DNA from: an uncultured Eubacteriales bacterium
Lineage (GTDB): Bacteria; Bacillota; Clostridia; Oscillospirales; Acutalibacteraceae
Direction: 5' to 3'
NCBI GenBank assembly: GCA_934476025.1
Contig: CAKSNI010000050.1
Location: 1-7,204, forward strand
Length of the DNA: 7,204 nt
Below are positions 1 to 6,522 of the stretch, one piece after another; position 1 is the first letter of the stretch, and each line of letters begins with the position of its first letter. A model generated the notes under the pieces. It was not told the origin of the DNA, ran no database searches, and worked only from the letters and a program-made list of their open reading frames with translations. The position numbers were made by a program, and so were the translations under genes.

Positions 1-318
1 CTTCAGAGTCACTCCGTTCGGAAATCTCTTTTCCAGTTTCAGGTTATCGATATAAGGCAGTTCCTTCTGCAGGTTGGCAAGCACCCTTTTGCGGCTGAGC
101 CGTAAAAGGTTTTCCCCTTTTTTGATACCGCTGGCCTCAATGATTTCTTCGGCCGTGTATAGTTGACTCCCTTCGGTGCGGATCTGCTGAGCCGGGAAAA
201 GTACCGTCAGAGAAAGAGCCCCCGCCGCTAAAAAGACAATCAGCACCAAAAGGGTCAAAAAAAATATTTTACGACGCCTGGCTCGCCGGCGGCGTCTTTT
301 GGGTTTCGTCTGTTCCAT
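1..318 (-). CDS. divIB: Cell division protein DivIB/FtsQ, N-terminal part (cut by the left window edge)
   Basis: DivIB/FtsQ is a single-pass membrane protein of the divisome. It links the FtsL/DivIC pair to the septal synthases and acts mainly outside the membrane. The 106 visible codons show a very basic cytoplasmic tail (residues 1-16, with the run KPKRRRRARRRK), one hydrophobic membrane segment (about 17-41, beginning IFFLTLLVL), then the start of a POTRA-type domain. That domain includes YTAEEIIEASGIKKGENLL and the family pattern LPYIDNLKLEKRFPNGV. The frame is still open at base 1, so the C-terminal part of the protein is missing. The ATG is chosen because a strong GGAGG lies 6 nt upstream and the resulting topology is right. 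The start lies 50 nt inside the end of murA, in another frame. The family call is secure; divIB versus ftsQ is only naming. Confidence 0.92.
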   Translation of the reverse strand, partial: MEQTKPKRRRRRARRRKIFFLTLLVLIVFLAAGALSLTVLFPAQQIRTEGSQLYTAEEIIEASGIKKGENLLRLSRKRVLANLQKELPYIDNLKLEKRFPNGVTLK

Positions 319-1573
319 TTTCAACCTCCGTTATGTTGGCGCCGATGGATTGCAAAATCTCCACCGGGTGGAAATACCCGCGTTTTACATGATCTATTTT
401 TTCTACCCGGCTTTCTCCCTCGGCGGCCAGCGCGGCAACCAAAAGGGCCGCCCCGCCACGCAAATCGGTGCATTCGCATTCACAGCCGGTGAAATGCTCA
501 ACGCCGAAAACGGTCAGTTCCCGGCTTTCAATCCGATAATTTGCTCCAAACCGACCAAGTTGTTCGATATAGCGAAAACGATTTTCAAAAATGGTTTCCC
601 TCACCCGGGAAACACCGTCCGCCAAACAAAGCAGCGGCACACAAACCGGAGCCGCATCGGTCGGGAATCCCGGATAAACCCGGGTGACAACCGATGTCAC
701 AGGCCGCGGCCTTTCCGTTGCGATCAGGCGAATTTCACCCGGAGAAACCGCAACCCGGCATCCGGCCTTTTCAATCAGCCGAAGCGTTTGTACCATATGC
801 GCCGGAACCGTCTCCTTTAAACAGACATCTCCGTTGGTAACGGCCGCGCAGGCCAGCCAGGTAGTTGCCGCAATGCGATCCGGCATCACCCGAAATTCCG
901 TCGGGTAAAGGCGGGCCACACCGACAACGGTAATCGTTGAACTCCCTGCCCCGCTGACCTTGGCTCCACACGCATTTAAAAAATCCGCCAGATCCGAAAT
1001 TTCCGGTTCCCGGGCTGCGTTTTCAATCACCGTGGTTCCTTTCGCCGTTACCGCGGCAATCAAAACATTGTCGGTGGCTCCAACGCTGGAAAAACGAAGA
1101 AAAATCCGATTTCCGATCAATCCTTTCGGAGCAGTAGCCGTCAGAATTTCGTCCCGACATTCAAAATTTGTTCCGAGCTTTTCCAATGCCGAAATATGTA
1201 GGTCGATCGGCCTGGGGCCCAATTCACAACCACCGGGGGCAGAAATCACCGCTTTTCCCATTCGGGCCAGAATTGCACCGAGGAACATCACGGATGATCG
1301 CATTTTGGACATCAGTTCCTGCGGAATTTCGCAGCAGGCGACCTCCCTCGCATCCACAATCACCGTTTCGTCATCCCACACACATACGCAGCCGAGCCGA
1401 ACAAGAATTTTCAACGCTGCCTGCACATCACTGAGCAGCGGACAGCGGTGAAGAACGCACTGTCCTCTTACCAAAAGACAGGAGGCTAAAATCGGCAAGA
1501 CGCTGTTTTTGGCTCCCTGTACCGTCACACTGCCCGACAAACGATGATTGCCCGTAATTCTGTAAAACGACAC
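269..1573 (-). CDS. murA: UDP-N-acetylglucosamine 1-carboxyvinyltransferase MurA
   Basis: MurA transfers enolpyruvate from PEP to UDP-GlcNAc, the first committed cytoplasmic step of peptidoglycan synthesis and the target of fosfomycin. The 434-residue product shows the family landmarks in E. coli-like positions: Lys22-Asn23 in GAKN, the loop GGCELGPRPIDLH with catalytic Cys116, Asp306 in GFPTDAAP, TIFENRF, DLRGG and Arg398 in KRGY. Cys at 116 predicts fosfomycin sensitivity as far as this residue decides it. The frame stays open up to a TTG at 1594. The GTG at 1573 is preferred because it puts Lys22 and the first LSG motif exactly where other MurA proteins have them, and a GGGGTG lies 7 nt upstream. 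Two oddities stand out: a 16-residue tail (about 419-434) beyond the usual C-terminus that overlaps divIB, and 18 cysteines including a CECEC run at 364-368. It follows murG after 110 nt. Firmicutes often carry two MurA paralogues, and which one this is cannot be told here. Confidence 0.96.
   Translation of the reverse strand: MSFYRITGNHRLSGSVTVQGAKNSVLPILASCLLVRGQCVLHRCPLLSDVQAALKILVRLGCVCVWDDETVIVDAREVACCEIPQELMSKMRSSVMFLGAILARMGKAVISAPGGCELGPRPIDLHISALEKLGTNFECRDEILTATAPKGLIGNRIFLRFSSVGATDNVLIAAVTAKGTTVIENAAREPEISDLADFLNACGAKVSGAGSSTITVVGVARLYPTEFRVMPDRIAATTWLACAAVTNGDVCLKETVPAHMVQTLRLIEKAGCRVAVSPGEIRLIATERPRPVTSVVTRVYPGFPTDAAPVCVPLLCLADGVSRVRETIFENRFRYIEQLGRFGANYRIESRELTVFGVEHFTGCECECTDLRGGAALLVAALAAEGESRVEKIDHVKRGYFHPVEILQSIGANITEVENGTDETQKTPPASQAS
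325..329 (-). promoter_or_regulatory. Ribosome binding site of divIB, inside murA
   Basis: On the minus strand the sequence reads CGGAGGTTGAAAATG, with GGAGG 6 nt before the divIB ATG at 318. It lies within the murA reading frame, so divIB can be translated by ribosomes ending murA or by fresh initiation. It fixes the divIB start even though this creates a 50-nt gene overlap. Confidence 0.85.
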
Positions 1574-1586
1574 CGCAAAACACCCC

Positions 1587-1619
1587 ACATACAAATTCAG
1601 TCACACTGACATTGTATGT
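1587..1619 (-). repeat. 33-bp imperfect palindrome upstream of murA
   Basis: Read on the minus strand, two 15-nt arms (1619-1605 and 1601-1587) flank a GTG centre. Thirteen of 15 positions pair: the outer arms are ACATACAA and TTGTATGT, the inner arms TCAGT and ACTGA, and the two mismatched positions are 1611/1595 and 1610/1596. It ends 13 nt before the murA GTG start and lies in the largest intergenic gap of the window. There is no T-run after it, so it does not look like a terminator. A two-fold DNA operator or a hairpin in the murA leader is possible. The dyad is seen directly; the role is inference. Confidence 0.6.
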
Positions 1620-1639
1620 ATTTTCCGCGTTTTTGCCAG
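1610..1639 (-). promoter_or_regulatory. Possible weak sigma-A-type promoter for murA-divIB
   Basis: On the minus strand a TACAAT hexamer (1615-1610, one mismatch to TATAAT) is preceded at 18 nt by CTGGCA (1639-1634, four of six to TTGACA). A start site about 7 nt downstream would fall near the centre of the palindrome at 1587-1619, so a protein bound there could block transcription. Hexamers this loose occur by chance in AT-rich gaps, so this is tentative. Confidence 0.3.
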
Positions 1640-1683
1640 TTAGTGAAAAAAGAAAGTCGGGCCGCTTTTTTAGCTGTTTTGCC

Positions 1684-2796
1684 TTAACGGCTGCTGTACA
1701 GATCCATAATCACCTGATAAATCCGGCGATTTGCGTCGGAAATTGCCGCTTCTTTGGCCTTTTTTCCCATTTCCCGGGTGGTGTTCGGATCGTTCAGCAA
1801 TTCCTCAACGGTTTGAATCAGTTTCTCCCCGGTTAAATCTTTTTCTTCAATTACCCGGGCCGCACTGATTTTCGAAAGTGTCAGGGCGTTATAATATTGA
1901 TGGTTTTCCGCCACATACGGGGAGGGAATCAGTATCGAGGCTTTTCCGCACACGCCGATTTCGCTCAAAGTCACCGCGCCGGCACGGCAAATCAATAGAT
2001 CAGCCGCTGCCATGCAGACATCCATATCGTCGATATATTCCCGAATCTGGATTTCCGGGCTCAAAGACACCCCCGCAAGGGATTGCGTCATTGCCGCATA
2101 TCCGGCTTTCCCGGTTGCGTGAATCTGATAATATTTCCCGGTTCCGTTGTGATACCGAATCAATTGAGCAACCGATTCGTTGATTCGTCTGGCACCAAGG
2201 CTGCCCCCGAACGAAAGAATCAGCGGCCGGGAATCCAGCCCGAGTTTTTCCCGCGCGGCCTCCCGTTTGGCAGCCAGCAATTCTCCACGAACCGGATTTC
2301 CGGTGATGATCGGTTGATTCTTACAATGCATCCGACCGGCAGCATCGGGCATGGCCAACATCACGCGGTCAACCTTGCCGGCCAGCATTTTGTTGGTCAC
2401 GCCGGGAAAGGCATTTTGTTCATGAATACAGGTTTTAATGCCAAGCTTGGCCGCTTCCCGAAGCACCGGCCCACTGACATAGCCGCCGGTACCGATCACA
2501 ACATCCGGTTTCAACCGTTTTAGCAGTTTTCGCGCCTCGATGCTGGCCGTTACGGCATGATAAGCCGCCGAAACATTCCGCCCGATATTTTTTACCGTGA
2601 TTTTCCGCTGAAAGCCGGAAACCACGATCGGGTAAAAGGCGTACCCCTGCTGCGGAACCAGCGTAGCCTCCAGTTTGTTCGGCGTTCCGACATAGCTGAT
2701 CACCGCATCCGGATGATTCTGACGGATGGTACCGGCCATGGCCAGCGCCGGATTGATATGACCGGCCGTCCCGCCGCCGGCAAATAAAATATGCAT
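1684..2796 (-). CDS. murG: UDP-GlcNAc:lipid I N-acetylglucosaminyltransferase MurG
   Basis: MurG (family GT28) adds GlcNAc from UDP-GlcNAc to lipid I on the inner face of the membrane, making lipid II. The 370-residue product has the full set of family motifs in order: the N-terminal glycine-rich loop GGGTAGHINPALA (7-19), GTGGYVSGP (102-110), HEQNAFPG (125-132), GNPVRGE (166-172), FGGSLGA (196-202), and the UDP-GlcNAc-binding stretch ADLLICRAGAVTLSE (265-279), followed by ENHQYYNAL (297-305). Two Rossmann-like halves with no membrane span fit a peripheral enzyme. The ATG at 2796 is chosen over an upstream in-frame start at 2850 because the protein then begins directly at MHILFAGGGTAGH and an AGGAGG lies 6 nt upstream. 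The gene starts 10 nt after the ftsW stop. A 110-nt gap separates it from murA. Confidence 0.97.
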   Translation of the reverse strand: MHILFAGGGTAGHINPALAMAGTIRQNHPDAVISYVGTPNKLEATLVPQQGYAFYPIVVSGFQRKITVKNIGRNVSAAYHAVTASIEARKLLKRLKPDVVIGTGGYVSGPVLREAAKLGIKTCIHEQNAFPGVTNKMLAGKVDRVMLAMPDAAGRMHCKNQPIITGNPVRGELLAAKREAAREKLGLDSRPLILSFGGSLGARRINESVAQLIRYHNGTGKYYQIHATGKAGYAAMTQSLAGVSLSPEIQIREYIDDMDVCMAAADLLICRAGAVTLSEIGVCGKASILIPSPYVAENHQYYNALTLSKISAARVIEEKDLTGEKLIQTVEELLNDPNTTREMGKKAKEAAISDANRRIYQVIMDLYSSR

Positions 2797-2802
2797 ATTC
2801 TG

Positions 2803-2808
2803 CCTCCT
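2803..2808 (-). promoter_or_regulatory. Ribosome binding site of murG, overlapping the ftsW stop codon
   Basis: A perfect AGGAGG sits 6 nt before the murG ATG at 2796. Its first two bases are the last two bases of the ftsW TAG stop (2809-2807). Ribosomes ending ftsW would therefore finish on the murG Shine-Dalgarno, an arrangement that favours coupled translation. It decides the murG start. Confidence 0.85.
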
Positions 2809-3958
2809 AAACCTTCTCCATATTTGAACTTCGTGAAATAGAGAGTACAATTCCCATTTCCGAAAGCAAAATCACCAGCGCCGTTCCGCCGTAACTGAAG
2901 AACGGAAGGCTGATTCCGGTGTTCGGAATGGTGTTGGTCACAACCATAATATTCAACGCTGCCTGCAAAGCCACCTGGAAGGTCAGACCAACCGCCATCA
3001 AAGCCCCGAATCGATCGGGAGCATGGGCGGCGATGGTAAAGCCCCGTACCAGCAGCGCACAGAACAATAGCACAATCACCATGGCACCGATCAACCCGAG
3101 TTCTTCGCAAACCACCGCAAAAATAAAGTCATTGTGCGGCTCCGGAAGCCAGGAATACTTTTGTCGTGATTGCCCGATTCCCCGGCCGAGCAGTCCGCCC
3201 GAACCAATCGCCAGCAGGGACTGAATGGTTTGGTATCCGTCGCCCGAAGCATCGGCCCACGGATTGATCCAGTAGGTAAAACGGCTCATGGCATACTTTA
3301 CTACACCGCTGAGAACCACCACGGCCACGGCCCCGACGCTCAGCAGCACACCGCCGACAATAAATTTCACCGCCATGCCGCCGACGATCATCAGAATAAC
3401 GCCGATCATCAGAATCAAAATGGTGGCCGACAAGTGCGGTTCCACTACCACCAGCGCGCAAATCACAGCCAGCAAAGACAACAGAATCAGGATAAACTTG
3501 AGCTTTCCCATACGGTCCTGATATTTCGCGATCAAATGGGAAAACAGCAAAATAATGGAAAACTTGGCGATTTCCGACGGCTGAAACTGGATGAATCCCA
3601 ACGAAAGCCACCGCTTGTATTCCATTCCCGAATACATCGGAGGAAGAACCAGCAAAAGCCCGAGCAGAACCACCGAAATGCCGTACAGAACAAAGGCAAA
3701 TTTACGGTAAAACCGGTAATTGATATGGGAAAAGAAATACATCGCCACCAGCCCGATTCCGGCAAACATTGCCTGACGGGTAATGAAGCGATAGCTGTTG
3801 GAAAACTGAGCCAGACAATAAGCGTAACTGGCCGAATACAACATAACCAGCCCGGTGGCAAGCAAAAGCATCACCAGGGCAAAAAAGCCGATATCCATAC
3901 GCCCGGTTTGCCACAGGGTGTTGCGTTTTGCTTTTTGCGGTAAACTGTTTTCCGGCAT
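2807..3958 (-). CDS. ftsW: SEDS-family peptidoglycan polymerase FtsW/SpoVE
   Basis: SEDS proteins are multi-pass membrane glycosyltransferases that polymerise lipid II into glycan strands together with a partner class B PBP. FtsW serves division and SpoVE the spore septum/cortex in B. subtilis. The 383-residue product is highly hydrophobic, in keeping with the roughly ten membrane spans of the family. It carries the signatures YKRWLSLGFIQFQPSEIAK (114-132), EPHLSAT (173-179), GLLGRGIGQSRQKYSWLPEP (255-274), HNDFIFAVVCEELG (275-288) and IPNTGISLPFFSYGGTAL (344-361). Asp277 in HNDFIF matches the conserved loop aspartate required for polymerase activity in characterised relatives. The ATG at 3958 has AAGGAG 8 nt upstream. 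The PBP gene near the right edge is the natural partner. Sequence alone does not separate FtsW from SpoVE; RodA is less likely given the division-cluster context. Confidence 0.94.
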   Translation of the reverse strand: MPENSLPQKAKRNTLWQTGRMDIGFFALVMLLLATGLVMLYSASYAYCLAQFSNSYRFITRQAMFAGIGLVAMYFFSHINYRFYRKFAFVLYGISVVLLGLLLVLPPMYSGMEYKRWLSLGFIQFQPSEIAKFSIILLFSHLIAKYQDRMGKLKFILILLSLLAVICALVVVEPHLSATILILMIGVILMIVGGMAVKFIVGGVLLSVGAVAVVVLSGVVKYAMSRFTYWINPWADASGDGYQTIQSLLAIGSGGLLGRGIGQSRQKYSWLPEPHNDFIFAVVCEELGLIGAMVIVLLFCALLVRGFTIAAHAPDRFGALMAVGLTFQVALQAALNIMVVTNTIPNTGISLPFFSYGGTALVILLSEMGIVLSISRSSNMEKV

Positions 3959-3989
3959 TGTTCCGACTCCTTTTTCAAAAATTACACAA

Positions 3990-5012
3990 TCAGCGGGGCA
4001 GCACCGTCGGTAAAACCGCGCAAAGAGAACCGATCAGCGCAACGGCGGAAAAAACAATCACGATTTTTTCCTCGCTCCATCCGCACATTTCAAAATGATG
4101 ATGAATCGGGCTCATTTTGAAAATGCGTTTTCCGGTCAGCTTGAAGGAAGCTACCTGCAGCACAACCGAAAGGGCTTCGCACAAATACACAATTCCGATC
4201 GGCAAAAGCAAAATCGGGCGCTGAGTACTGAACGCCATGCTGACAGCCGCTCCGCCCAACAACAAAGAACCGGTATCCCCCATAAACACCTTGGCCGGGT
4301 GGGCATTCCAAACCAGAAATCCGGCACAGGAACCGGCAACCGCCGCCGCATACGCATTCAGTCCCATTTGAGATTTAAAGCCGGATATCACCATAAACGC
4401 ACAGCAAACGACCAGCGTAACCGATGCGTTCAGGCCGTCGATTCCGTCGGTCAGATTAACGGCGTTGACAAAGCCGTAGGCAAAGAAGAAAGCAATCGGC
4501 CAGAAGATCAGCCCGGCACCCCGGGTAATATCTACAAAGCCGACAAAAGGAATCCAGGTTTCATCCATGCCGGCAAATGCCAACGCAACCAGATAAAGAA
4601 CCACGGCGGCCGTTTGCAAAACAGTCTTTTGCATAACAGTCAACCCGAGATTTCTCTTTTTCACAACCTTGATGTAGTCATCCAAAAAGCCGATTCCGCC
4701 CATAATAACCGAAAATCCGATTCCGGAAAACAGCATGGCGCTTTTTTTGGCATTGTGCAGTTCCCGAAAAAAAGATCCTCCGAGAAGGCCGGAATAAAAG
4801 ACGGCCAGCGCAAGGGAAAACAAAATTCCGATAACCATCATAATTCCGCCCATGGTCGGGGTTCCCTGTTTGGATTTATGCCAGGAGGGCCCGATCTGAC
4901 GAATCATTTGCCCATATTTTAATTTGTGCAGAAACGGGACAAAAAAACATCCCAGTATCGCCGTTATTGCAAAAGAAACCACTACCGTCAGAATCGGCGT
5001 TATATCTTTCAT
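3990..5012 (-). CDS. mraY: Phospho-N-acetylmuramoyl-pentapeptide-transferase MraY
   Basis: MraY moves phospho-MurNAc-pentapeptide from its UDP carrier to undecaprenyl phosphate, giving lipid I. It is an integral membrane enzyme that needs magnesium. The 340-residue product has the expected features: GPSWHKSKQGTPTMGGIMM (41-59), the aspartate pair in FLDDYIKV (Asp111-Asp112), NLTDGIDGLN (186-195), VFMGDTGSLLLGG (242-254, with Asp246) and the PIHHHFE box (303-308) near the C-terminus. Hydrophobic segments along the whole length fit about ten spans. The ATG overlaps the murE TGA as ATGA, and a G-rich stretch (GGGGG, 5026-5022) about 9 nt upstream can serve as its ribosome binding site. ftsW follows after 31 nt. 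The usual neighbours murF (before) and murD (after) are absent. Confidence 0.97.
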   Translation of the reverse strand: MKDITPILTVVVSFAITAILGCFFVPFLHKLKYGQMIRQIGPSWHKSKQGTPTMGGIMMVIGILFSLALAVFYSGLLGGSFFRELHNAKKSAMLFSGIGFSVIMGGIGFLDDYIKVVKKRNLGLTVMQKTVLQTAAVVLYLVALAFAGMDETWIPFVGFVDITRGAGLIFWPIAFFFAYGFVNAVNLTDGIDGLNASVTLVVCCAFMVISGFKSQMGLNAYAAAVAGSCAGFLVWNAHPAKVFMGDTGSLLLGGAAVSMAFSTQRPILLLPIGIVYLCEALSVVLQVASFKLTGKRIFKMSPIHHHFEMCGWSEEKIVIVFSAVALIGSLCAVLPTVLPR

Positions 5013-6448
5013 TTTTTCAATCCCCCGTTTTGTTTTTTAAAGAATTCAGCCACAATTTCATTTTCGTCAAAATGAATCGTCCGGTCCGCAAAAATCTGAT
5101 AGGTTTCATGCCCTTTCCCGGCCAGAATCACCACATCCCCCGGTTCGGCATGACTCAAAGCGTATTCAATCGCTTCTTTCCGGTTTTCTATCACGGTATA
5201 GGGCGTTTTTTGCGGCTGTACCCCAGCCAGGATATCCCGGATAATGGCCGCCGGTTCCTCACTGCGCGGATTGTCGCTTGTCACCACCACAAAATCGGCC
5301 AGCCGCGCCGCAATTTCGCCCATTTTCGGGCGTTTGGTTTTATCCCGGTCGCCGCCACAGCCAAACACCACAATCAGACGATTTTTGGTGCATTCCCGAA
5401 AAGCGGACAAAATGTTCTGCAGGCCGTCCGGCGTATGAGCGTAATCCAGAATAACCGAAAAGTCCCCCGTGCCCGGCACCACCTGAGCCCGGCCTTTTAC
5501 CCCCGTCATTTCGCCAACCGCCCGAATGGCTTCGTCAATCGGAATATGGCACACATCGGCCGCCGCCAATGCACTCAGCGTGTTATAAACCGTAAATTTT
5601 CCGCCGATGGCGGTATGCACCGTTCCGTTCTGCCGTCCTGCCAGCCGGTAGGAAACACCGCCGGGTTCATAGGCAATTTCCCGGGCCTGATAATCGGCCC
5701 GATTTATAAGGGAAACGGTATACACCGGGCAGGAAAGCCCCTCCCGGATTTGATCGGCATAGGGGTCGTCGGTATTGATGACCGCCGACCGGCACATGGA
5801 AAACAGCCGTTTTTTGGCCGCCAGATAATTCTCCATGGTTTTGTGATAATCCAGGTGATCCTGCGTGAGATTGGTGAAAATAGCCACCTCAAAATCAAGG
5901 CCGTACACCCGTTTCTGATCCAAAGCGTGGGAGGAAACCTCCATGACGGCAAATTCACAGCCGGCTTCCACCATTTTTGAAAACAGGGCGTTGAGTTCGT
6001 AACAGTCCGGTGTCGTGTGATCCGACGGAATTATCTGGTCCCGAATCATATTTTGAATCGTTCCGATTAACCCGACGGTATGACCGCAATGTTCCAGAAT
6101 TTGTTTAATCATAAAGGTAACCGAAGTTTTTCCGTTGGTGCCGGTCACCCCGATCAGCCGCAGTTTCTCAGCCGGCCGCCCAAACCAATTGGCCGACATC
6201 TGCGCGAAAGCAGCATGGGTGTCTTTTACGAGGACCTGCCGCGAACACCCGGTATCCTCTTCGGCCACGATCACGGCCGCACCGGACTCTTCAGCCGCCC
6301 GGGCATAAGCATGGCCATCCGAACGGCTTCCGCGCAGGCACAAAAAAGCGCACCCCGGGGTTACTCTTCGGGAATCGGCGGTAATGCCGGTGATGGGAGT
6401 CGCCGCCAGTTCGGCAGGACTGTTCGCTAACAATTCACTTAAAACCAT
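5009..6448 (-). CDS. murE: UDP-MurNAc-L-Ala-D-Glu:meso-diaminopimelate ligase MurE
   Basis: MurE is a cytoplasmic ATP-dependent ligase that adds the third residue of the stem peptide to UDP-MurNAc-L-Ala-D-Glu. From the ATG at 6448 the protein has 479 residues, normal for the family. It shows the P-loop GVTGTNGKTS (100-109), SDHTTPD (142-148), the carbamylated-lysine region YLAAKKRLF (Lys212 as the likely modified residue), DYAHTPDGLQ (335-344), SDNPRSEEP (391-399) and LAGKGHETY (442-450). The DNPR box is typical of enzymes that add meso-diaminopimelate; lysine-adding MurE proteins carry a different box. A GTG three codons upstream (6457) is an alternative start. The ATG is preferred because MVLSELL matches common MurE N-termini and a weak AGAAG-like site lies in range. 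The gene starts 74 nt after the PBP stop and overlaps mraY by 4 nt. Confidence 0.96.
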   Translation of the reverse strand: MVLSELLANSPAELAATPITGITADSRRVTPGCAFLCLRGSRSDGHAYARAAEESGAAVIVAEEDTGCSRQVLVKDTHAAFAQMSANWFGRPAEKLRLIGVTGTNGKTSVTFMIKQILEHCGHTVGLIGTIQNMIRDQIIPSDHTTPDCYELNALFSKMVEAGCEFAVMEVSSHALDQKRVYGLDFEVAIFTNLTQDHLDYHKTMENYLAAKKRLFSMCRSAVINTDDPYADQIREGLSCPVYTVSLINRADYQAREIAYEPGGVSYRLAGRQNGTVHTAIGGKFTVYNTLSALAAADVCHIPIDEAIRAVGEMTGVKGRAQVVPGTGDFSVILDYAHTPDGLQNILSAFRECTKNRLIVVFGCGGDRDKTKRPKMGEIAARLADFVVVTSDNPRSEEPAAIIRDILAGVQPQKTPYTVIENRKEAIEYALSHAEPGDVVILAGKGHETYQIFADRTIHFDENEIVAEFFKKQNGGLKK

Positions 6449-6522
6449 CGGTTTCACTTCTTTCCAAAATCGACATTTGCATCGACCTGAGCGTTTTTCA
6501 AGGGCGGATCAAAGCCTGCCCG

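Noticed and set aside
257..264. Run of eight A/T bases early in divIB, a possible slippage (phase-variation) site
   Set aside because: It encodes ordinary hydrophobic residues at the start of the membrane segment. A single run of eight with no other sign of switching is not enough.
1646..1671. Possible terminator after murG
   Set aside because: The only stem is seven A-T/G-C pairs, mostly A:T (AAAAAAG with CTTTTTT), around a 12-nt loop. It is too weak to call an intrinsic terminator, although the T-rich stretch leaves partial termination possible.
2797..2850. Upstream in-frame start for murG at 2850
   Set aside because: It adds 18 residues unlike any MurG N-terminus, lies inside ftsW, and the ATG at 2796 has a perfect ribosome binding site.
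3170..3943. Plus-strand open frame of 257 codons opposite ftsW (and a similar one at 4095-4922 opposite mraY)
   Set aside because: Both give polar, Gln/His/Asn-rich translations, as expected from reading membrane-protein genes backwards, and both lie wholly inside secure genes.
4967..5980. Long open frame of 337 codons on the plus strand opposite murE
   Set aside because: It is a mirror of murE, produced by codon usage that rarely places stops on the other strand. The translation has no recognisable motifs and is rich in His, Arg, Pro and Phe, as antisense shadows usually are.
6473..6501. Possible promoter before murE (TTGAAA at 6501-6496)
   Set aside because: The -35-like hexamer is good, but no acceptable -10 lies 16-18 nt downstream (AAATGT at best).
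6502..6521. Hairpin GGGC...GCCC in the PBP-murE gap
   Set aside because: The stem is four solid pairs plus a mismatch on the transcribed strand, with no T-run after it. It is not a supported terminator.
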